From assembly GCF_900112365.1 (NCBI RefSeq), contig NZ_FOLQ01000007.1, positions 1 to 64,000 on the forward strand: DNA of 64,000 nucleotides, given 5' to 3'. This DNA comes from Spirosoma endophyticum (lineage in GTDB: Bacteria; Bacteroidota; Bacteroidia; Cytophagales; Spirosomataceae). Positions 1 through 9,110 of the stretch are shown here, piece after piece; within the stretch, counting starts at the first letter, position 1, and every line of letters begins with the position of its first letter. The notes beneath the pieces were generated by a model. It saw nothing but the letters and a program-made list of their open reading frames with translations. It made no database searches and had not been told where the DNA came from. The position numbers and the translations under genes were made by a program.

Positions 1-160
1 CGTGTGTTGAGTAGATAGTTTTACAGGATCGATACCTGGACGAAGATAGTAAGCACAAGGGCCGGTAAGGCTCAGGGTCTCTCTCTGTAGGAAAAAAGAC
101 AAAAGGCTTTTTGGTCCGCCCCCGGGTAGCTGGGTTGGCAGGATCAAGCAAGAGTCCATT
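1..160 (+). other. Probable 23S-5S transcribed spacer
   Basis: No recognisable 23S 3'-end sequence and no tRNA are visible in these 160 bases. The position directly before 5S suggests spacer RNA of the rRNA operon. This is inferred from context only. Confidence 0.4.
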
Positions 161-273
161 AGGTTGGTGCTGGTAAGGCGGGTGGTCACCTCTTCCATTT
201 CGCACAGAGCCGTTAAGCCCCGTACTGCCGATGGTACTGCTGTCACAAGCGGGAGAGTAGGAAGGTGCCACCT
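161..273 (+). rRNA. rrf: 5S ribosomal RNA
   Basis: The sequence carries the conserved 5S landmarks in order: CACCTCTTCC, a CAGAGCCGTTAAGCCCC block corresponding to the loop-B region, GCCGATGGTACTGC, and GGGAGAGTAGG near the 3' end. The two ends can pair (TAGGT with ACCTA). The ends are approximate to a few bases. A strong terminator follows within about 15 bases, so this is the last gene of an rRNA operon read into the window from the left. Confidence 0.9.
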
Positions 274-286
274 AGGGAAATAAGTC

Positions 287-320
287 AAAACGCCGTGTTC
301 TAGCTAGAACACGGCGTTTT
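287..320 (+). terminator. rRNA operon terminator, perfect palindrome
   Basis: A 34-base perfectly self-complementary sequence (AAAACGCCGTGTTC, TAGCTA centre, GAACACGGCGTTTT). It gives a GC-rich stem flanked by A and T runs, 13 bases after the 5S end. The symmetry means it could act on both strands. Confidence 0.85.
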
Positions 321-359
321 GCGTTTTAGATACCCTTATAGATTAGTGGCAAGGTATTG

Positions 360-385
360 CAAGAAACTCAATAGTTTCTTGTTTT
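360..385. terminator. Hairpin between 5S and the 153-aa gene
   Basis: CAAGAAACT, loop CAAT, AGTTTCTTG, then TTTT on the plus strand. It lies 17 bases beyond the stop of the minus-strand gene that ends at 403, and may serve either side. Confidence 0.5.
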
Positions 386-402
386 GAAGCAGTTAATTCG
401 AA

Positions 403-864
403 CTATACGAGTTCAAAACTCTGTAGATTGGGTAACGTTATTTTATCAATCAACTGCTCTTCTAATAATTCGGCCCATGCAGTCATATAAGAAACTACGT
501 CTTCACGTACGTTATGTTTTAAATGCCTTTTCTCAAGTGGAAGCCGTACTAATATCTGTCGATCATCAAGTCTTTCAAGGTGCTTTAAGTCCTCGAGTAG
601 CATGCCTGCATTAAGCATTTCATTAATTAAGAGATCTATGGGCATTTGACTCGTTTGACAATAGTCTTCAGCTTGTTCGTTCCAATCACCGTGTCGTTGC
701 ATGGCGTACCGATGTATCTGGTCTTTACTAAGTTTGGTTAACTCTTGTGCCAAATTACCGCAATTGCATCCACCCATGTGACCCCACTGATAGGGTGCAC
801 CATTTTTTAATTTATGGGCTGTCTGGCGAAGAGCATTAATTAATTCAGGAGTTGGGCGGGCCAT
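403..864 (-). CDS. Hypothetical protein, 153 aa
   Basis: I do not recognise a named domain. The protein is soluble, with no signal peptide or membrane segment. Its N-terminal third holds a cysteine and glycine cluster (WGHMGGCNCGNLAQEL) that could bind metal or a cofactor. The rest is helical and charged and contains a second Cys (DYC). It starts with ATG at 864, reads through without interruption, and has normal codon use. It is the last gene of the long minus-strand run but is separated from leuA by a strong terminator, so it is probably transcribed on its own. Proteins of this look are conserved hypotheticals in Bacteroidota, from memory. Confidence 0.75.
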   Translation of the reverse strand: MARPTPELINALRQTAHKLKNGAPYQWGHMGGCNCGNLAQELTKLSKDQIHRYAMQRHGDWNEQAEDYCQTSQMPIDLLINEMLNAGMLLEDLKHLERLDDRQILVRLPLEKRHLKHNVREDVVSYMTAWAELLEEQLIDKITLPNLQSFELV

Positions 865-934
865 GGTGATCAGAATTTATATGTGTGATCCTCTTATTGC
901 CGGAACACTACGTTTCGCCGTTTTGTTCGCCACA

Positions 935-962
935 AAAAAGCCTGTCATGTGACAGGCTTTTT
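935..962. terminator. Terminator downstream of leuA
   Basis: AAAAAGCCTGTCA, loop TG, TGACAGGCTTTTT: a 13-bp perfect stem with A and T runs. It begins directly next to the leuA stop codon and is symmetric, so works on both strands. Confidence 0.85.
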
Positions 963-963
963 A

Positions 964-2103
964 TTATCGTACCAATTCCATTAAATCTTTATCATTAACT
1001 TGTTTCCGAATGTCAGCCATATCAAGGAAACGTGTGTAAATACCGTCAAGCGTTGGCTTGTCATAGCGGAAGCCTAATAATTCAAGTCGATGTTTTAAGG
1101 CATGTCGGCCGCTACGAGCTGTTAGTACGATGGATGATTCAGGTACTCCGACATCATGCGGGTTCATGATCTCATAATTTTCGGAATGCTTCAGAAAGCC
1201 ATCCTGGTGAATGCCTGATGAGTGCGCGAACGCATTTCGGCCTACAATTGCTTTATTCGCCTGGACGGGCATTCGCATCATCTGCGAGACTAAGTTACTA
1301 ACCGGGAATAGACGGGTGGAATCGATATTCGTATGTAAGCCCAATTCCTTTTTCACCTTTATTGCCATGACAACCTCTTCAAGCGACGTATTACCAGCCC
1401 GCTCTCCAATGCCATTCATGGTTACTTCAACTTGCCGTGCCCCATTCATAACACCAGCTAGCGTATTGGCTGTTGCTAAGCCAAGATCGTTATGACAGTG
1501 AATAGAAATCGTCGCTTTATGAACGTTTGATACGTGTTCGTAGATGTAGGCTATCTTTCGGCCATATTCATCAGGTAAGCAATAACCCGTTGTATCTGGA
1601 ACATTTACAACTGTAGCGCCAGCGCTGATAACAGCCTCCGTAAGTTGTGACAAAAATACTAGGTCAGCGCGGCCAGCATCTTCCGCGTAAAATTCGACGT
1701 CTTCAACGTATGTTTTAGCATGTTTAACGGCCGCAACAGCTTGTTCAAGAATCTTCTCCCGAGTGCTATTGAATTTATTCCGAATATGAATATCTGATGA
1801 GCCAATGCCGGTGTGAATTCGACCTCTTTTAGCCCATTTAAGCGCTTCACCCGCTGCATCAATATCACCTTTGACAGCTCTACTAAGGGCACATATCGTT
1901 GGTTCTGTTACGGCTTTGGATATTTCTACTACTGATCGAAAATCACCTGGACTAGAGATAGGAAAACCTGCTTCGATAATATCTACGCCCATCCGCTCTA
2001 GTTCTTTTGCTACTACAATTTTTTCTTCTGTAGTTAGCTGGCAACCTGGTACTTGTTCGCCGTCGCGCAGGGTGGTGTCGAAAATATAAACTCGTTGGCT
2101 CAT
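964..2103 (-). CDS. leuA: 2-isopropylmalate synthase, short form without regulatory domain
   Basis: Condenses 2-oxoisovalerate with acetyl-CoA, the first committed step of leucine synthesis. The HMGL-like TIM barrel shows the N-terminal [10 protein letters not shown] signature (residues 8-17, with catalytic Arg13 and metal-binding Asp14) and the metal-binding HCHND motif (His202, His204, Asn205). NGIGERAGN is also present. At 379 residues the protein ends after the linker region. The C-terminal leucine-sensing dimer domain of about 120 residues, typical of the 500-residue LeuA, is absent, so feedback inhibition by leucine is unlikely by the usual route. Expression appears to be controlled by the leader attenuator at 2146-2252. 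I call it LeuA rather than citramalate or homocitrate synthase because of its leucine-rich leader and its place beside leuB. Confidence 0.9.
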   Translation of the reverse strand: MSQRVYIFDTTLRDGEQVPGCQLTTEEKIVVAKELERMGVDIIEAGFPISSPGDFRSVVEISKAVTEPTICALSRAVKGDIDAAGEALKWAKRGRIHTGIGSSDIHIRNKFNSTREKILEQAVAAVKHAKTYVEDVEFYAEDAGRADLVFLSQLTEAVISAGATVVNVPDTTGYCLPDEYGRKIAYIYEHVSNVHKATISIHCHNDLGLATANTLAGVMNGARQVEVTMNGIGERAGNTSLEEVVMAIKVKKELGLHTNIDSTRLFPVSNLVSQMMRMPVQANKAIVGRNAFAHSSGIHQDGFLKHSENYEIMNPHDVGVPESSIVLTARSGRHALKHRLELLGFRYDKPTLDGIYTRFLDMADIRKQVNDKDLMELVR

Positions 2104-2145
2104 GATCCGGTAATGATTGAAATAGTAATAGTATATTTAATATAT

Positions 2146-2181
2146 AAAAAAGCCCTTTCCAAGTGGAGAAAGGGCTTTTTT
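2146..2181 (-). terminator. Leader terminator hairpin (attenuator) upstream of leuA
   Basis: On the minus strand GCCCTTTC pairs with GAAAGGGC and is followed by TTTTTT, a textbook intrinsic terminator. It lies 42 bases before the leuA start and downstream of the leuA promoter, so it must be read through to express leuA. The 5' half of the stem (2165-2173) can instead pair with GGAGAAGG at 2193-2200, giving a competing antiterminator. Confidence 0.8.
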
Positions 2182-2204
2182 ATATTGCATGTCCTTCTCC
2201 GTTC

Positions 2205-2252
2205 TTAAAAAACGCTTAGCTTTTGCAGTCGATACGTAAGGAGATTAAGCAT
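2205..2252 (-). CDS. leuL: Leucine leader peptide, 15 aa
   Basis: ATG at 2252 opens a 15-codon reading frame, MLNLLTYRLQKLSVF, ending in TAA. Five of 15 residues are leucine (CTT, CTC, CTT, CTG, CTA), far above chance. It lies about 36 bases after the predicted transcription start of the leuA promoter and just before a terminator hairpin. The sequence GGAGAAGG begins 4 bases after its stop codon, so a ribosome finishing the peptide would cover it, while one stalled on the leucine codons would leave it free to disrupt the terminator. The symbol is used by analogy with leuL of enterobacteria; no homology is implied. Confidence 0.75.
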   Translation of the reverse strand: MLNLLTYRLQKLSVF

Positions 2253-2263
2253 AAATAGTGTTT

Positions 2264-2275
2264 GCGAAATTTCGC
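2264..2275. promoter_or_regulatory. 12-bp palindrome GCGAAATTTCGC in the leuA leader
   Basis: Perfectly symmetric site located between the predicted transcription start and the leader peptide start, 11 bases before its ATG. A half-related element, GCGTATTTACGC on the minus strand, lies at 2281-2292. The same 12-mer occurs 12 bases upstream of the ilvD ATG. It could be an operator or, in RNA, a small hairpin. Confidence 0.5.
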
Positions 2276-2294
2276 TGAACGCGTAAATACGCTG

Positions 2295-2325
2295 CAAAAG
2301 TAGACGTTTTTACGAATTCTGCAAA
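2295..2325 (-). promoter_or_regulatory. leuA promoter, exact Bacteroidota consensus
   Basis: On the minus strand TTTG (2325-2322) is followed after exactly 19 bases by TACTTTTG (2302-2295). This matches the known Bacteroidota -33/-7 consensus TTTG-N19-TAnnTTTG at every fixed position. Transcription would start near 2288, giving a leader of about 185 bases. Confidence 0.75.
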
Positions 2326-2364
2326 TCAATTATCAATATTTAATTAATAAAGTCAGCTTGCAAA

Positions 2365-3441
2365 TCAAGGGATTAACTGCTGCAAAATTTGATGTCCCAT
2401 TGCCCCCGTGCCTAAAATTTTATCTGGCGAGGTGCTACTATTTGCAATGTCGCCAGTACGAAACCCTGCTTTCAAGACGGCATCAACAGCATCAATTATG
2501 GCTTGGGCTTCTGCTTTAAGTCCAAATGAAATATCTAGTAATAGGGCTACTGATAGAACTGATGCCAATGGATTGGCTACGCCTTTGCCCGTAATGTCAT
2601 GTGCTGAGCCATGAATAGGTTCATAGACGCCTGTGCTGTCGCCAACCGAAGCTGAGGCCAACATGCCCATCGATCCAGCAATCTGACTAGCTTCATCCGT
2701 TAAAATATCGCCAAAAAGATTACCCGTAACCACGACGTCGAAACGCTTTGGGTCTTTGATTAGTAACATCGCGGTCGCATCAACAAACTGGTGTTCAACC
2801 GTCACATCCGGGTATTCAGGAGCGAGTGCCTGTACTACCTCTCTCCACAAACGGCTGCTTTCCAATACATTGGCTTTATCAACCGAACACAGCTTTTTGC
2901 TACGTGTGCGAGCCGCTTCAAATGCCTTTCTAACAATACGTTCAACTTCGTATTTGCTATAAATCATGGTGTCGTAAGCAGTATTACCTTCGTCGAGCCG
3001 TTCGCGCTTGCCGAAGTAAACATCACCGGTCAACTCACGAAAGAATAGAATATCGGCTCCACGCAGAATTTCCGGCTTAATGCTCGATGCGTCCAACAGC
3101 TCGTCAAAGAGTTTGATAGGGCGTAGGTTAGCATACAGGCCTAATTCTTTGCGCATTTTTAACAATCCTTGCTCGGGCCGTACTTTTGCCGATGGATCAT
3201 TGTCGTACTTGGGGTGACCGACCGCGCCAAAAAGAACAGCATCGGCATTTTTCATTTTGGCTAAGGTTTCATCAGGTAGTGGGGAGCCAGTAGCCTCGAT
3301 TGCAACGTGACCAATGAGCGCTTCGTCGTAGGTGAACTCGTGTCCGAACTTATGGGCAATTGCCTCCAGAACCTGCTTACCAACTGTCGTTACTTCAGCT
3401 CCGATGCCATCACCAGGAACCACAAGAATGTGTTTTTTCAT
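2365..3441 (-). CDS. leuB: 3-isopropylmalate dehydrogenase
   Basis: Oxidatively decarboxylates 3-isopropylmalate to 2-oxoisocaproate with NAD, in the cytoplasm. The 358-residue length is normal for the family. The N-terminal VVPGDGIGAEV nucleotide and substrate loop, the LLKMRKELGLYANLRPIKL segment, the Mg-binding region with NLFGDILTDEAS, and the GSMGMLASASVG and EPIHGSAHDI signatures typical of LeuB are all present. It starts with ATG at 3441. It lies upstream of leuA in the same direction, but the consensus promoter at 2295-2325 shows that leuA also has its own transcript. Confidence 0.95.
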   Translation of the reverse strand: MKKHILVVPGDGIGAEVTTVGKQVLEAIAHKFGHEFTYDEALIGHVAIEATGSPLPDETLAKMKNADAVLFGAVGHPKYDNDPSAKVRPEQGLLKMRKELGLYANLRPIKLFDELLDASSIKPEILRGADILFFRELTGDVYFGKRERLDEGNTAYDTMIYSKYEVERIVRKAFEAARTRSKKLCSVDKANVLESSRLWREVVQALAPEYPDVTVEHQFVDATAMLLIKDPKRFDVVVTGNLFGDILTDEASQIAGSMGMLASASVGDSTGVYEPIHGSAHDITGKGVANPLASVLSVALLLDISFGLKAEAQAIIDAVDAVLKAGFRTGDIANSSTSPDKILGTGAMGHQILQQLIP

Positions 3442-3558
3442 TTTGAAGGGAAAAAGACCGAAACCATGTTGCTTTTCTACGAGAATTGCACTTGTTCGTT
3501 CTTTAGGGTATTTGAACTAATTGGAAAAAATAAAACCAGGTTTAGGGTAATAAGACTC

Positions 3559-4254
3559 TTATTTTGGTCGAACGGCTTCAGCAATCACGTTCTTGCCAAT
3601 AACTTGGCCAATAGTTAATTTATCGAATAACCGGCTTACCGGGAAAATTACCCGATCATAAAGGATTACCGACTCTTTCGTGATGCGACCGTCTTTGCCA
3701 AGCCATTTGTAAATCAGTGAGATAAAATAGCCAGCAAAGTCATAGTATTTTACGCTCGTAACGTGCAGGCCGGCATCTTCTAAAATCTGGCGAACCAATT
3801 TCTTATCGTAGCGCCGGTAATGACCGACGTGTTCGTCCATATTACTGAAAATCTCCTGCCGGGCGGGGACGAACACCTTAATGCGTCCGCCAGGTTTGAG
3901 CTTAGTATATAATTCTTTTACAATCTCACCGTGGTGCTCTATGTGCTCCAATACGTTAATTGTATAGATCAAATCATATTTTTTCGTGAGCTGGCTGATG
4001 TCCGTATAAATGGGTTGTTTGATCAACGGCAAAAGCTCTGGATCGATCTCAGCTGCATCGACGCTGCCCAGCGGAAACCGATTGGCATACTCTCCATTAC
4101 CAGCACCAAAATCTAATACAGCCTCACCAGGACGAATATCGCGGGCGACCCAATTATACAGACCGCTGTTATAATTGATAGCGTGGCTCATCATAGCCAG
4201 ATTGTCTGACCCGTTATATTCTACTTTTTCTGCTGTTTGTTTTGCCTGACTCAT
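3559..4254 (-). CDS. Class I SAM-dependent methyltransferase
   Basis: The glycine-rich SAM motif VLDFGAGNGEYANRF lies near residue 46, followed by an acidic residue after strand 2 (AEIDPE), then INVLEHIEHH as motif II and a KPGGRIKVFVPA motif III. This places it in the Methyltransf_11/12 group. The C-terminal part is longer and hydrophobic (AGYFISLIYKWLG) and may touch the membrane. The substrate is unknown. It sits between leuB and the citramalate synthase gene, with gaps of about 120-135 bases on both sides, so membership of the amino acid operon is uncertain. Confidence 0.8.
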   Translation of the reverse strand: MSQAKQTAEKVEYNGSDNLAMMSHAINYNSGLYNWVARDIRPGEAVLDFGAGNGEYANRFPLGSVDAAEIDPELLPLIKQPIYTDISQLTKKYDLIYTINVLEHIEHHGEIVKELYTKLKPGGRIKVFVPARQEIFSNMDEHVGHYRRYDKKLVRQILEDAGLHVTSVKYYDFAGYFISLIYKWLGKDGRITKESVILYDRVIFPVSRLFDKLTIGQVIGKNVIAEAVRPK

Positions 4255-4388
4255 ATAGGACGATTTAAACGTTGATACGTTATATAGTCTATTTTATAAA
4301 GCACGAAGTTATTAAATGAATCGCTATAAATGCCAAAATTGGCTTTTTCCGTGAGTCAGAGCCACAAGGATGTGCTTACCTATCGTGT

Positions 4389-5910
4389 TTAATCCAGCGC
4401 GTTCAGCATTTTTTGGGTCGCCTTGATCGCCGACACCGTTTGATCGGAGTCAAGACCACGGGTCTTAAATTCACGATTGTTATACGTCCAGGTAATAATT
4501 GTTTCGCAAAGAGCATCGGTTCGGCCTCCCGTCGGAATCCGTACCGCGTAATCGGTAAGCACCGGTAGGCTGAGTTTCTTTTTGCTATAAACCTTTTTCA
4601 GCGCGTTCATGAACGCGTCATATTGCCCGTCGCCCTGTGCGTTTTCTTCGAAGAACTCCGCGTCAATCCGCACCCGTAATGTAGCCGATGGCTTGAGGTC
4701 TTTTGAGTGTGTCAATACGTAGTTGAGAACTTCTACCCGCGAAGCTACGGCATTAGTATTCAGTATATCGGAAATAATGTAGGGTAAATCTTCGCGTGTG
4801 ACAGCCTCTTTCTGATCGCCCAACTCGATAACCCGTTGGGTAACCTTTTTCAGGTCGCCTTCCGACAATAAGATGCCTAATTCACGAAGATTATTTTCGA
4901 TATTCGCTTTCCCCGACATTTTGCCGAGCGCGTAGCTACGTTTGCGGCCAAAGCGTTCGGGTAACAGCGTATTGAAATACAGGTTGTTCTTCTTGTCGCC
5001 GTCGGCATGAATACCCGCTGTTTGGGTGAATACATTATCGCCAACGACGGGCTTGTTGTCGGGAATCCGAAGCCCCGAAAATGTCTCAACAATTTTGCTA
5101 ACCTGATACAGCGATTTTTCGACTACGCCCATTTTTACGTCCGGCATAAAATCACGTAGCACCGCGATAGCACTGGCCATTGGTGCATTACCCGCTCGTT
5201 CGCCCAAGCCATTGACCGTAAGATGGATACCATGCGCGCCCGCTCGTATGGCTTCCATTACGTTAGCAATACTGAGGTCGTAGTCGTTGTGGGCGTGGAA
5301 ATCGAAGTGCAGGTTGGGATAACGACTTACCAGCGGACTGATAAATGTGTAGGTCTCGCTAGGTGTAAGCACGCCCAACGTATCAGGCAATAGTACCCGA
5401 CGTATTGGTTGTGTCTGGAGGAAATCCAGGTACTGAAGCACGTAATCTGGCGAGTTACGCATGCCATTGCTCCAATCTTCCAGGTAAACATTCACTTGTA
5501 AATCAAGCTTTTGCGCATCATAAATTAGCTGCTGGATATCGGTAAAATGTTCCTCTGGCGTTTTCTTAAGCTGGTGAGTCAGGTGGTTGAGCGAACCTTT
5601 TGTCAGCAGGTTCATCACCTTCGCGCCCGACATTTGCATCCAGTTGAGGGAAGCTTGGCCGTCAACGAATGTCAAGACCTCAATTTTGTCGAGTAATCCG
5701 ACTTTAGCAGCCCAACTGGTAATCTGCTGTACGGCTTCCAACTCACCTGCCGATACGCGGGCCGAAGCGACTTCAACCCGATCCACTTTGACCTCGGTAA
5801 GCAGTAATTGCGCCAGAGCCAGTTTCTCGGACGCTGAAAACGACACCCCGCTGGTTTGTTCACCATCGCGGAGTGTCGTATCCATAATTTCAATGTAGCG
5901 ACGTTTCATG
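4389..5910 (-). CDS. cimA: Probable (R)-citramalate synthase with regulatory domain
   Basis: LeuA-family enzyme of 506 residues, distinct from the short LeuA nearby. It has the [15 protein letters not shown] signature near residues 8-22, the metal-binding HAHND motif (His205, His207) and NGLGERAGN. A full C-terminal LeuA-dimer-type regulatory domain follows, from about residue 370 (DLPYIISDILNTNAVA onward). Coupling to leuC-leuD fits citramalate synthase, which feeds acetyl-CoA and pyruvate into isoleucine synthesis through LeuCD. An allosteric 2-isopropylmalate synthase cannot be excluded by reading alone. I use the ATG at 5910; a TTG two codons earlier also fits. The gap to leuD is filled by an inverted repeat. 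Confidence 0.8.
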
Positions 5911-5913
5911 TTC

Positions 5914-6014
5914 AAAGAGCGAAAGAGTGAAATCGGACCGCCAAAGCGGGGTGAATGAGCGAAAAAGTATTGACGTCTTGGTCACTCTTTCGCTCATCCA
6001 CTCGTTCACTCTTT
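5914..6014. repeat. Inverted repeat of GAGTGA-type words between leuD and cimA
   Basis: GAGCGAAAGAGTGA at 5917-5930 is perfectly inverted at 5982-5995 (TCACTCTTTCGCTC). Further imperfect copies of the same word fill the gap: GAATGAGCGAAAAAGT at 5953-5968 and TCACTCTTTAA at 6006-6016, which runs into the leuD stop codon. There is no U-tract. Confidence 0.7.
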
Positions 6015-6609
6015 AAAATGGCCGTGTTTCGGCGAAGGCTTCGATTTCAGTTTTCATCGATAGTAGATAGTCGATATCATCGTAGCCATTAATGAGATTA
6101 TCTTTTTTGTACTCATTGATGGCAAAGGTTTCGCTCTCTCCCGTCGCCAACAACGTAATGGTCTGCGTAGGTAAGTTAACTTCCAGTTCTGTCTTTGGAT
6201 CGGCTTCGATGGCCGAGAAGATTTTCTCCAGAAATTCAGGACTGACACGTACCGGCAGGATGCCGACGTTGATGGAGTTATTCTGAAAAATATCGGCAAA
6301 AAAACTCGACACTACACAGCGGAAGCCATAGTCATAAATGGCCCAGGCTGCGTGCTCGCGGCTCGATCCGCTGCCAAAATTTTTGCCGCCAACGAGGATC
6401 TTTCCAGAGTAAGTTGGATCGTTCAGCACGAAATCAGCCTTGGGTGTATTGTCGTTATTGTACCGCCAGTCGCGGAAAAGGTTATCACCAAACCCTTTGC
6501 GTTCAGTGGCTTTCAGGAAACGGGCGGGTATAATTTGGTCAGTGTCTACGTTCTCATTCGGCATGGGAACGGCAGTACTACGTAATACGGTGAATTTGTC
6601 GTAAGCCAT
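6013..6609 (-). CDS. leuD: 3-isopropylmalate dehydratase small subunit
   Basis: Small swivelling domain of the isopropylmalate isomerase; pairs with LeuC and probably also isomerises citramalate. The 198-residue length is normal. It shows the [13 protein letters not shown] and [17 protein letters not shown] signatures and the family's C-terminal segment [20 protein letters not shown]. Starts with ATG at 6609, 75 bases after the leuC stop, in one apparent transcript leuC-leuD-cimA. Confidence 0.95.
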   Translation of the reverse strand: MAYDKFTVLRSTAVPMPNENVDTDQIIPARFLKATERKGFGDNLFRDWRYNNDNTPKADFVLNDPTYSGKILVGGKNFGSGSSREHAAWAIYDYGFRCVVSSFFADIFQNNSINVGILPVRVSPEFLEKIFSAIEADPKTELEVNLPTQTITLLATGESETFAINEYKKDNLINGYDDIDYLLSMKTEIEAFAETRPF

Positions 6610-6684
6610 CTTTTTAATGAATGATATAAAATGAATAATGGGTGTGTCATGAACGATATGCCTATGAGCTTAAACCAGGCGGCA

Positions 6685-8094
6685 TTATTCACTATCCATT
6701 AAAACGCGCGGGTCGCTAACAACGCCAGTCACAGCGGCTGCGGCTGCTACCAGCGGACTGGCCAGCAGTGTGCGTGCACCCGGCCCCTGGCGACCTTCGA
6801 AGTTACGGTTGGAGGTAGAAACGGCGTATTTACCCGCTGGAACTTTATCTTCATTCATGGCGAGGCAAGCTGAACAACCGGGCTGACGCAATTCGAAACC
6901 GGCTTGGGTCAGGATGTCCAGAATGCCTTCATCTTTGATCTGCTTTTCAACGATGTGCGATCCTGGTACTAACCAAGCTGTTATGTTATCGGCTTTCTGA
7001 CGGCCTTTCACAATGGATGCAAACGCACGGAAGTCTTCGATACGTCCATTGGTGCAACTGCCCAGGAACACAAAATCGACCGGCTTGCCAATCATGGTTT
7101 CGTTTTCGGCGAAGCCCATATACTGTAGCGATTTCTTATAGCTCGCTGAACCATCTTTCACGGCATCGGCCATTGGAATCTGGTGTGTTACACCCGTTCC
7201 TAAGCCCGGATTCGTGCCATACGTAATCTGGGGTTCAATATCAGCTGCGTCGAAGGTTAGATCAAGATCAAACGTAGCACCTTCATCGGTTTTGAGCGTT
7301 TGCCAGTACGGAACCAGTTTATCCCATTGTTCGCCTTTGGGGGACAGTTCGCGGCCTTTCAGGTAGTCGAGCGTGGTCTGGTCGGGAGCAATCATGCCGC
7401 CCCGTGCCCCCATTTCAATGGTCATGTTGCAAACCGTCATCCGGCCTTCCATGCTCATGTTCTCGAATACCTCACCGGCATACTCCACAAAATAACCCGT
7501 GGCTCCGCTGGCCGACGTCTGCGAGATGATATACAGAATCACGTCTTTGGGCAGCACAGCTTTACCAACTATACCGTTAACGGTTATCCGCATTTTCTTC
7601 GGTTTTGGCTGCATGATGCATTGCGTTGCCAGCACCATTTCAACTTCCGACGTACCAATACCGAAGGCGATAGCCCCAAACGCACCGTGCGTTGAGGTGT
7701 GCGAGTCGCCACAAACGATGGTCATGCCTGGTAGCGTGATGCCGTTTTCGGGACCTACTACGTGTACGATACCATTTTTCACGTGGCCCAGGCCCCAGTG
7801 CGAGATGCCGTAATGATTGGCGTTACGTTCCAGTGCCGCCAACTGATTGGCCGACATCGGATCAGCTACTGGTAAGTGTTGGTTGAGTGTTGGCGTATTG
7901 TGGTCGGCAGTCGCGAATGTACGTCCGGAAAACAACACCGGTGCGCCCCGGCCTTCAAGGCCCAGAAACGCCACCGGGCTGGTTACTTCGTGGATAAAAT
8001 GCCGGTCGATAAATAATACATCGGGACCGTCTTTAACCTGCCGGATGACGTGTGCATCCCATACTTTATCGAACAGGGTTTGTGGGGTACTCAT
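6685..8094 (-). CDS. leuC: 3-isopropylmalate dehydratase large subunit
   Basis: Aconitase-family large subunit of 469 residues that binds a 4Fe-4S cluster and isomerises 2- to 3-isopropylmalate. The three cluster cysteines are visible: Cys347 in GSCTNGR, and Cys407 and Cys410 in [25 protein letters not shown] is the conserved substrate and cluster neighbourhood. The last codons (LMDSE-stop) are formed by a 19-bp repeat word that also occurs at the GH3/ptuA junction. An AraC-family regulator gene lies directly upstream in the same direction. Confidence 0.95.
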   Translation of the reverse strand: MSTPQTLFDKVWDAHVIRQVKDGPDVLFIDRHFIHEVTSPVAFLGLEGRGAPVLFSGRTFATADHNTPTLNQHLPVADPMSANQLAALERNANHYGISHWGLGHVKNGIVHVVGPENGITLPGMTIVCGDSHTSTHGAFGAIAFGIGTSEVEMVLATQCIMQPKPKKMRITVNGIVGKAVLPKDVILYIISQTSASGATGYFVEYAGEVFENMSMEGRMTVCNMTIEMGARGGMIAPDQTTLDYLKGRELSPKGEQWDKLVPYWQTLKTDEGATFDLDLTFDAADIEPQITYGTNPGLGTGVTHQIPMADAVKDGSASYKKSLQYMGFAENETMIGKPVDFVFLGSCTNGRIEDFRAFASIVKGRQKADNITAWLVPGSHIVEKQIKDEGILDILTQAGFELRQPGCSACLAMNEDKVPAGKYAVSTSNRNFEGRQGPGARTLLASPLVAAAAAVTGVVSDPRVLMDSE

Positions 8095-8222
8095 AGCGGT
8101 TGGTATAACTTTTCTATTGTGTTTTCCCTGCTGTCGCTGTTGCAGAGAAATAAGGTTACAAAATTGACAAATCTTACGAAAATATGGATCTCGCCATTCG
8201 TCCAGTAAATAGCGATTTTAGC

Positions 8223-9083
8223 TCAGCTTACTCGTTTGGGTGTAAAACCGTATTGATGCTTATAGGCTTTAATGAAGTGGGACACACTTTCATAACTAAT
8301 CTCCATACTTACTTCCGATACGTTCTTATCAGTGTTTCGAAGTAGAAAATGAGCATGTTCGAGCCGTTTACTACGTATCCAATGCCCGGGTGAGGTGTGG
8401 AAATGATCTTCAAAATCACGTTTGAATGCCGACAGGCTACGTCCTGATAACCTTGCCAACTCATTCATCGACAGTGGCTTAAGTAAATAAGTGCTCATTA
8501 GGTAGTCAAGGTCGGTTTTCTGGCCTTGATAAATGTGCCACAGAATAGCGCGTAGTTGCTCTAACGTATCGAGTTCAAGCAGATGTAGTAATAACTCCTG
8601 AAATTTTAATCGCAATATCTCATTCAGAAAGGGAGTTTTAGACCCGAAATAAGGCAATAGCGAGTCGATAAACGTAGTAAATGTAGGTGACGACGAGAAA
8701 GACAGAATGAGATCAGTCGGTAACGAGGTCGAGGTTGTCTGAAACACGGATAGATGCTGACTGACGAATTCTTTCAGCAATTTCTCATTCACGAAAAACA
8801 CCAGACTCCGATAACTAGTATCGATGGATTCGTTCATGGAGTAGCAACCTCGCTGGAAGAAAAGAATATCTCCTTTGCGTACATGCAATTCCTGTGTAGG
8901 TGAACTAAATTTTTTTTCGCCCTCCAGTACCACGATAACGGCATGTTCCTCAAAAAATACCTCGTTCCGTTCGGGATATACGTCGCTGCGGTAGGCGACA
9001 AACGTCATTTCTGAAGCATCGGGACGTCGAATGCTCAACGACTGAAATTGGCTGGGTTGGATGGAGGAGGGGACGCGGAGCAT
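8223..9083 (-). CDS. AraC-family transcriptional regulator
   Basis: The 286-residue protein has an N-terminal cupin-like sensing half (EVFFEEHAVIVVLEGEKKF, then VRKGDILFFQRG). A C-terminal double helix-turn-helix follows, from about residue 190 (SMNELARLSGRSLSAFKRDFEDHF and SEVSMEISYESVSHFIKAYKHQYGFTP, the usual AraC signature). It lies 128 bases upstream of leuC in the same direction and 27 bases after the toxin gene. Regulation of leuCD-cimA is a guess from position; such regulators often act elsewhere. Confidence 0.85.
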   Translation of the reverse strand: MLRVPSSIQPSQFQSLSIRRPDASEMTFVAYRSDVYPERNEVFFEEHAVIVVLEGEKKFSSPTQELHVRKGDILFFQRGCYSMNESIDTSYRSLVFFVNEKLLKEFVSQHLSVFQTTSTSLPTDLILSFSSSPTFTTFIDSLLPYFGSKTPFLNEILRLKFQELLLHLLELDTLEQLRAILWHIYQGQKTDLDYLMSTYLLKPLSMNELARLSGRSLSAFKRDFEDHFHTSPGHWIRSKRLEHAHFLLRNTDKNVSEVSMEISYESVSHFIKAYKHQYGFTPKRVS

Positions 9084-9110
9084 GGCTGTTTAGATAAATT
9101 GCCTTGCTGA

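Noticed and set aside
1..160. 3' end of 23S rRNA
   Set aside because: No sequence of the conserved 23S end is visible; treated as spacer.
7300..7695. 131-codon frame antisense to leuC
   Set aside because: Shadow frame; leuC is certain on the other strand.
8095..8222. Riboswitch, T-box or leader peptide upstream of leuC
   Set aside because: No T-box sequence, no leucine-rich short frame and no terminator hairpin found in these 128 bases.
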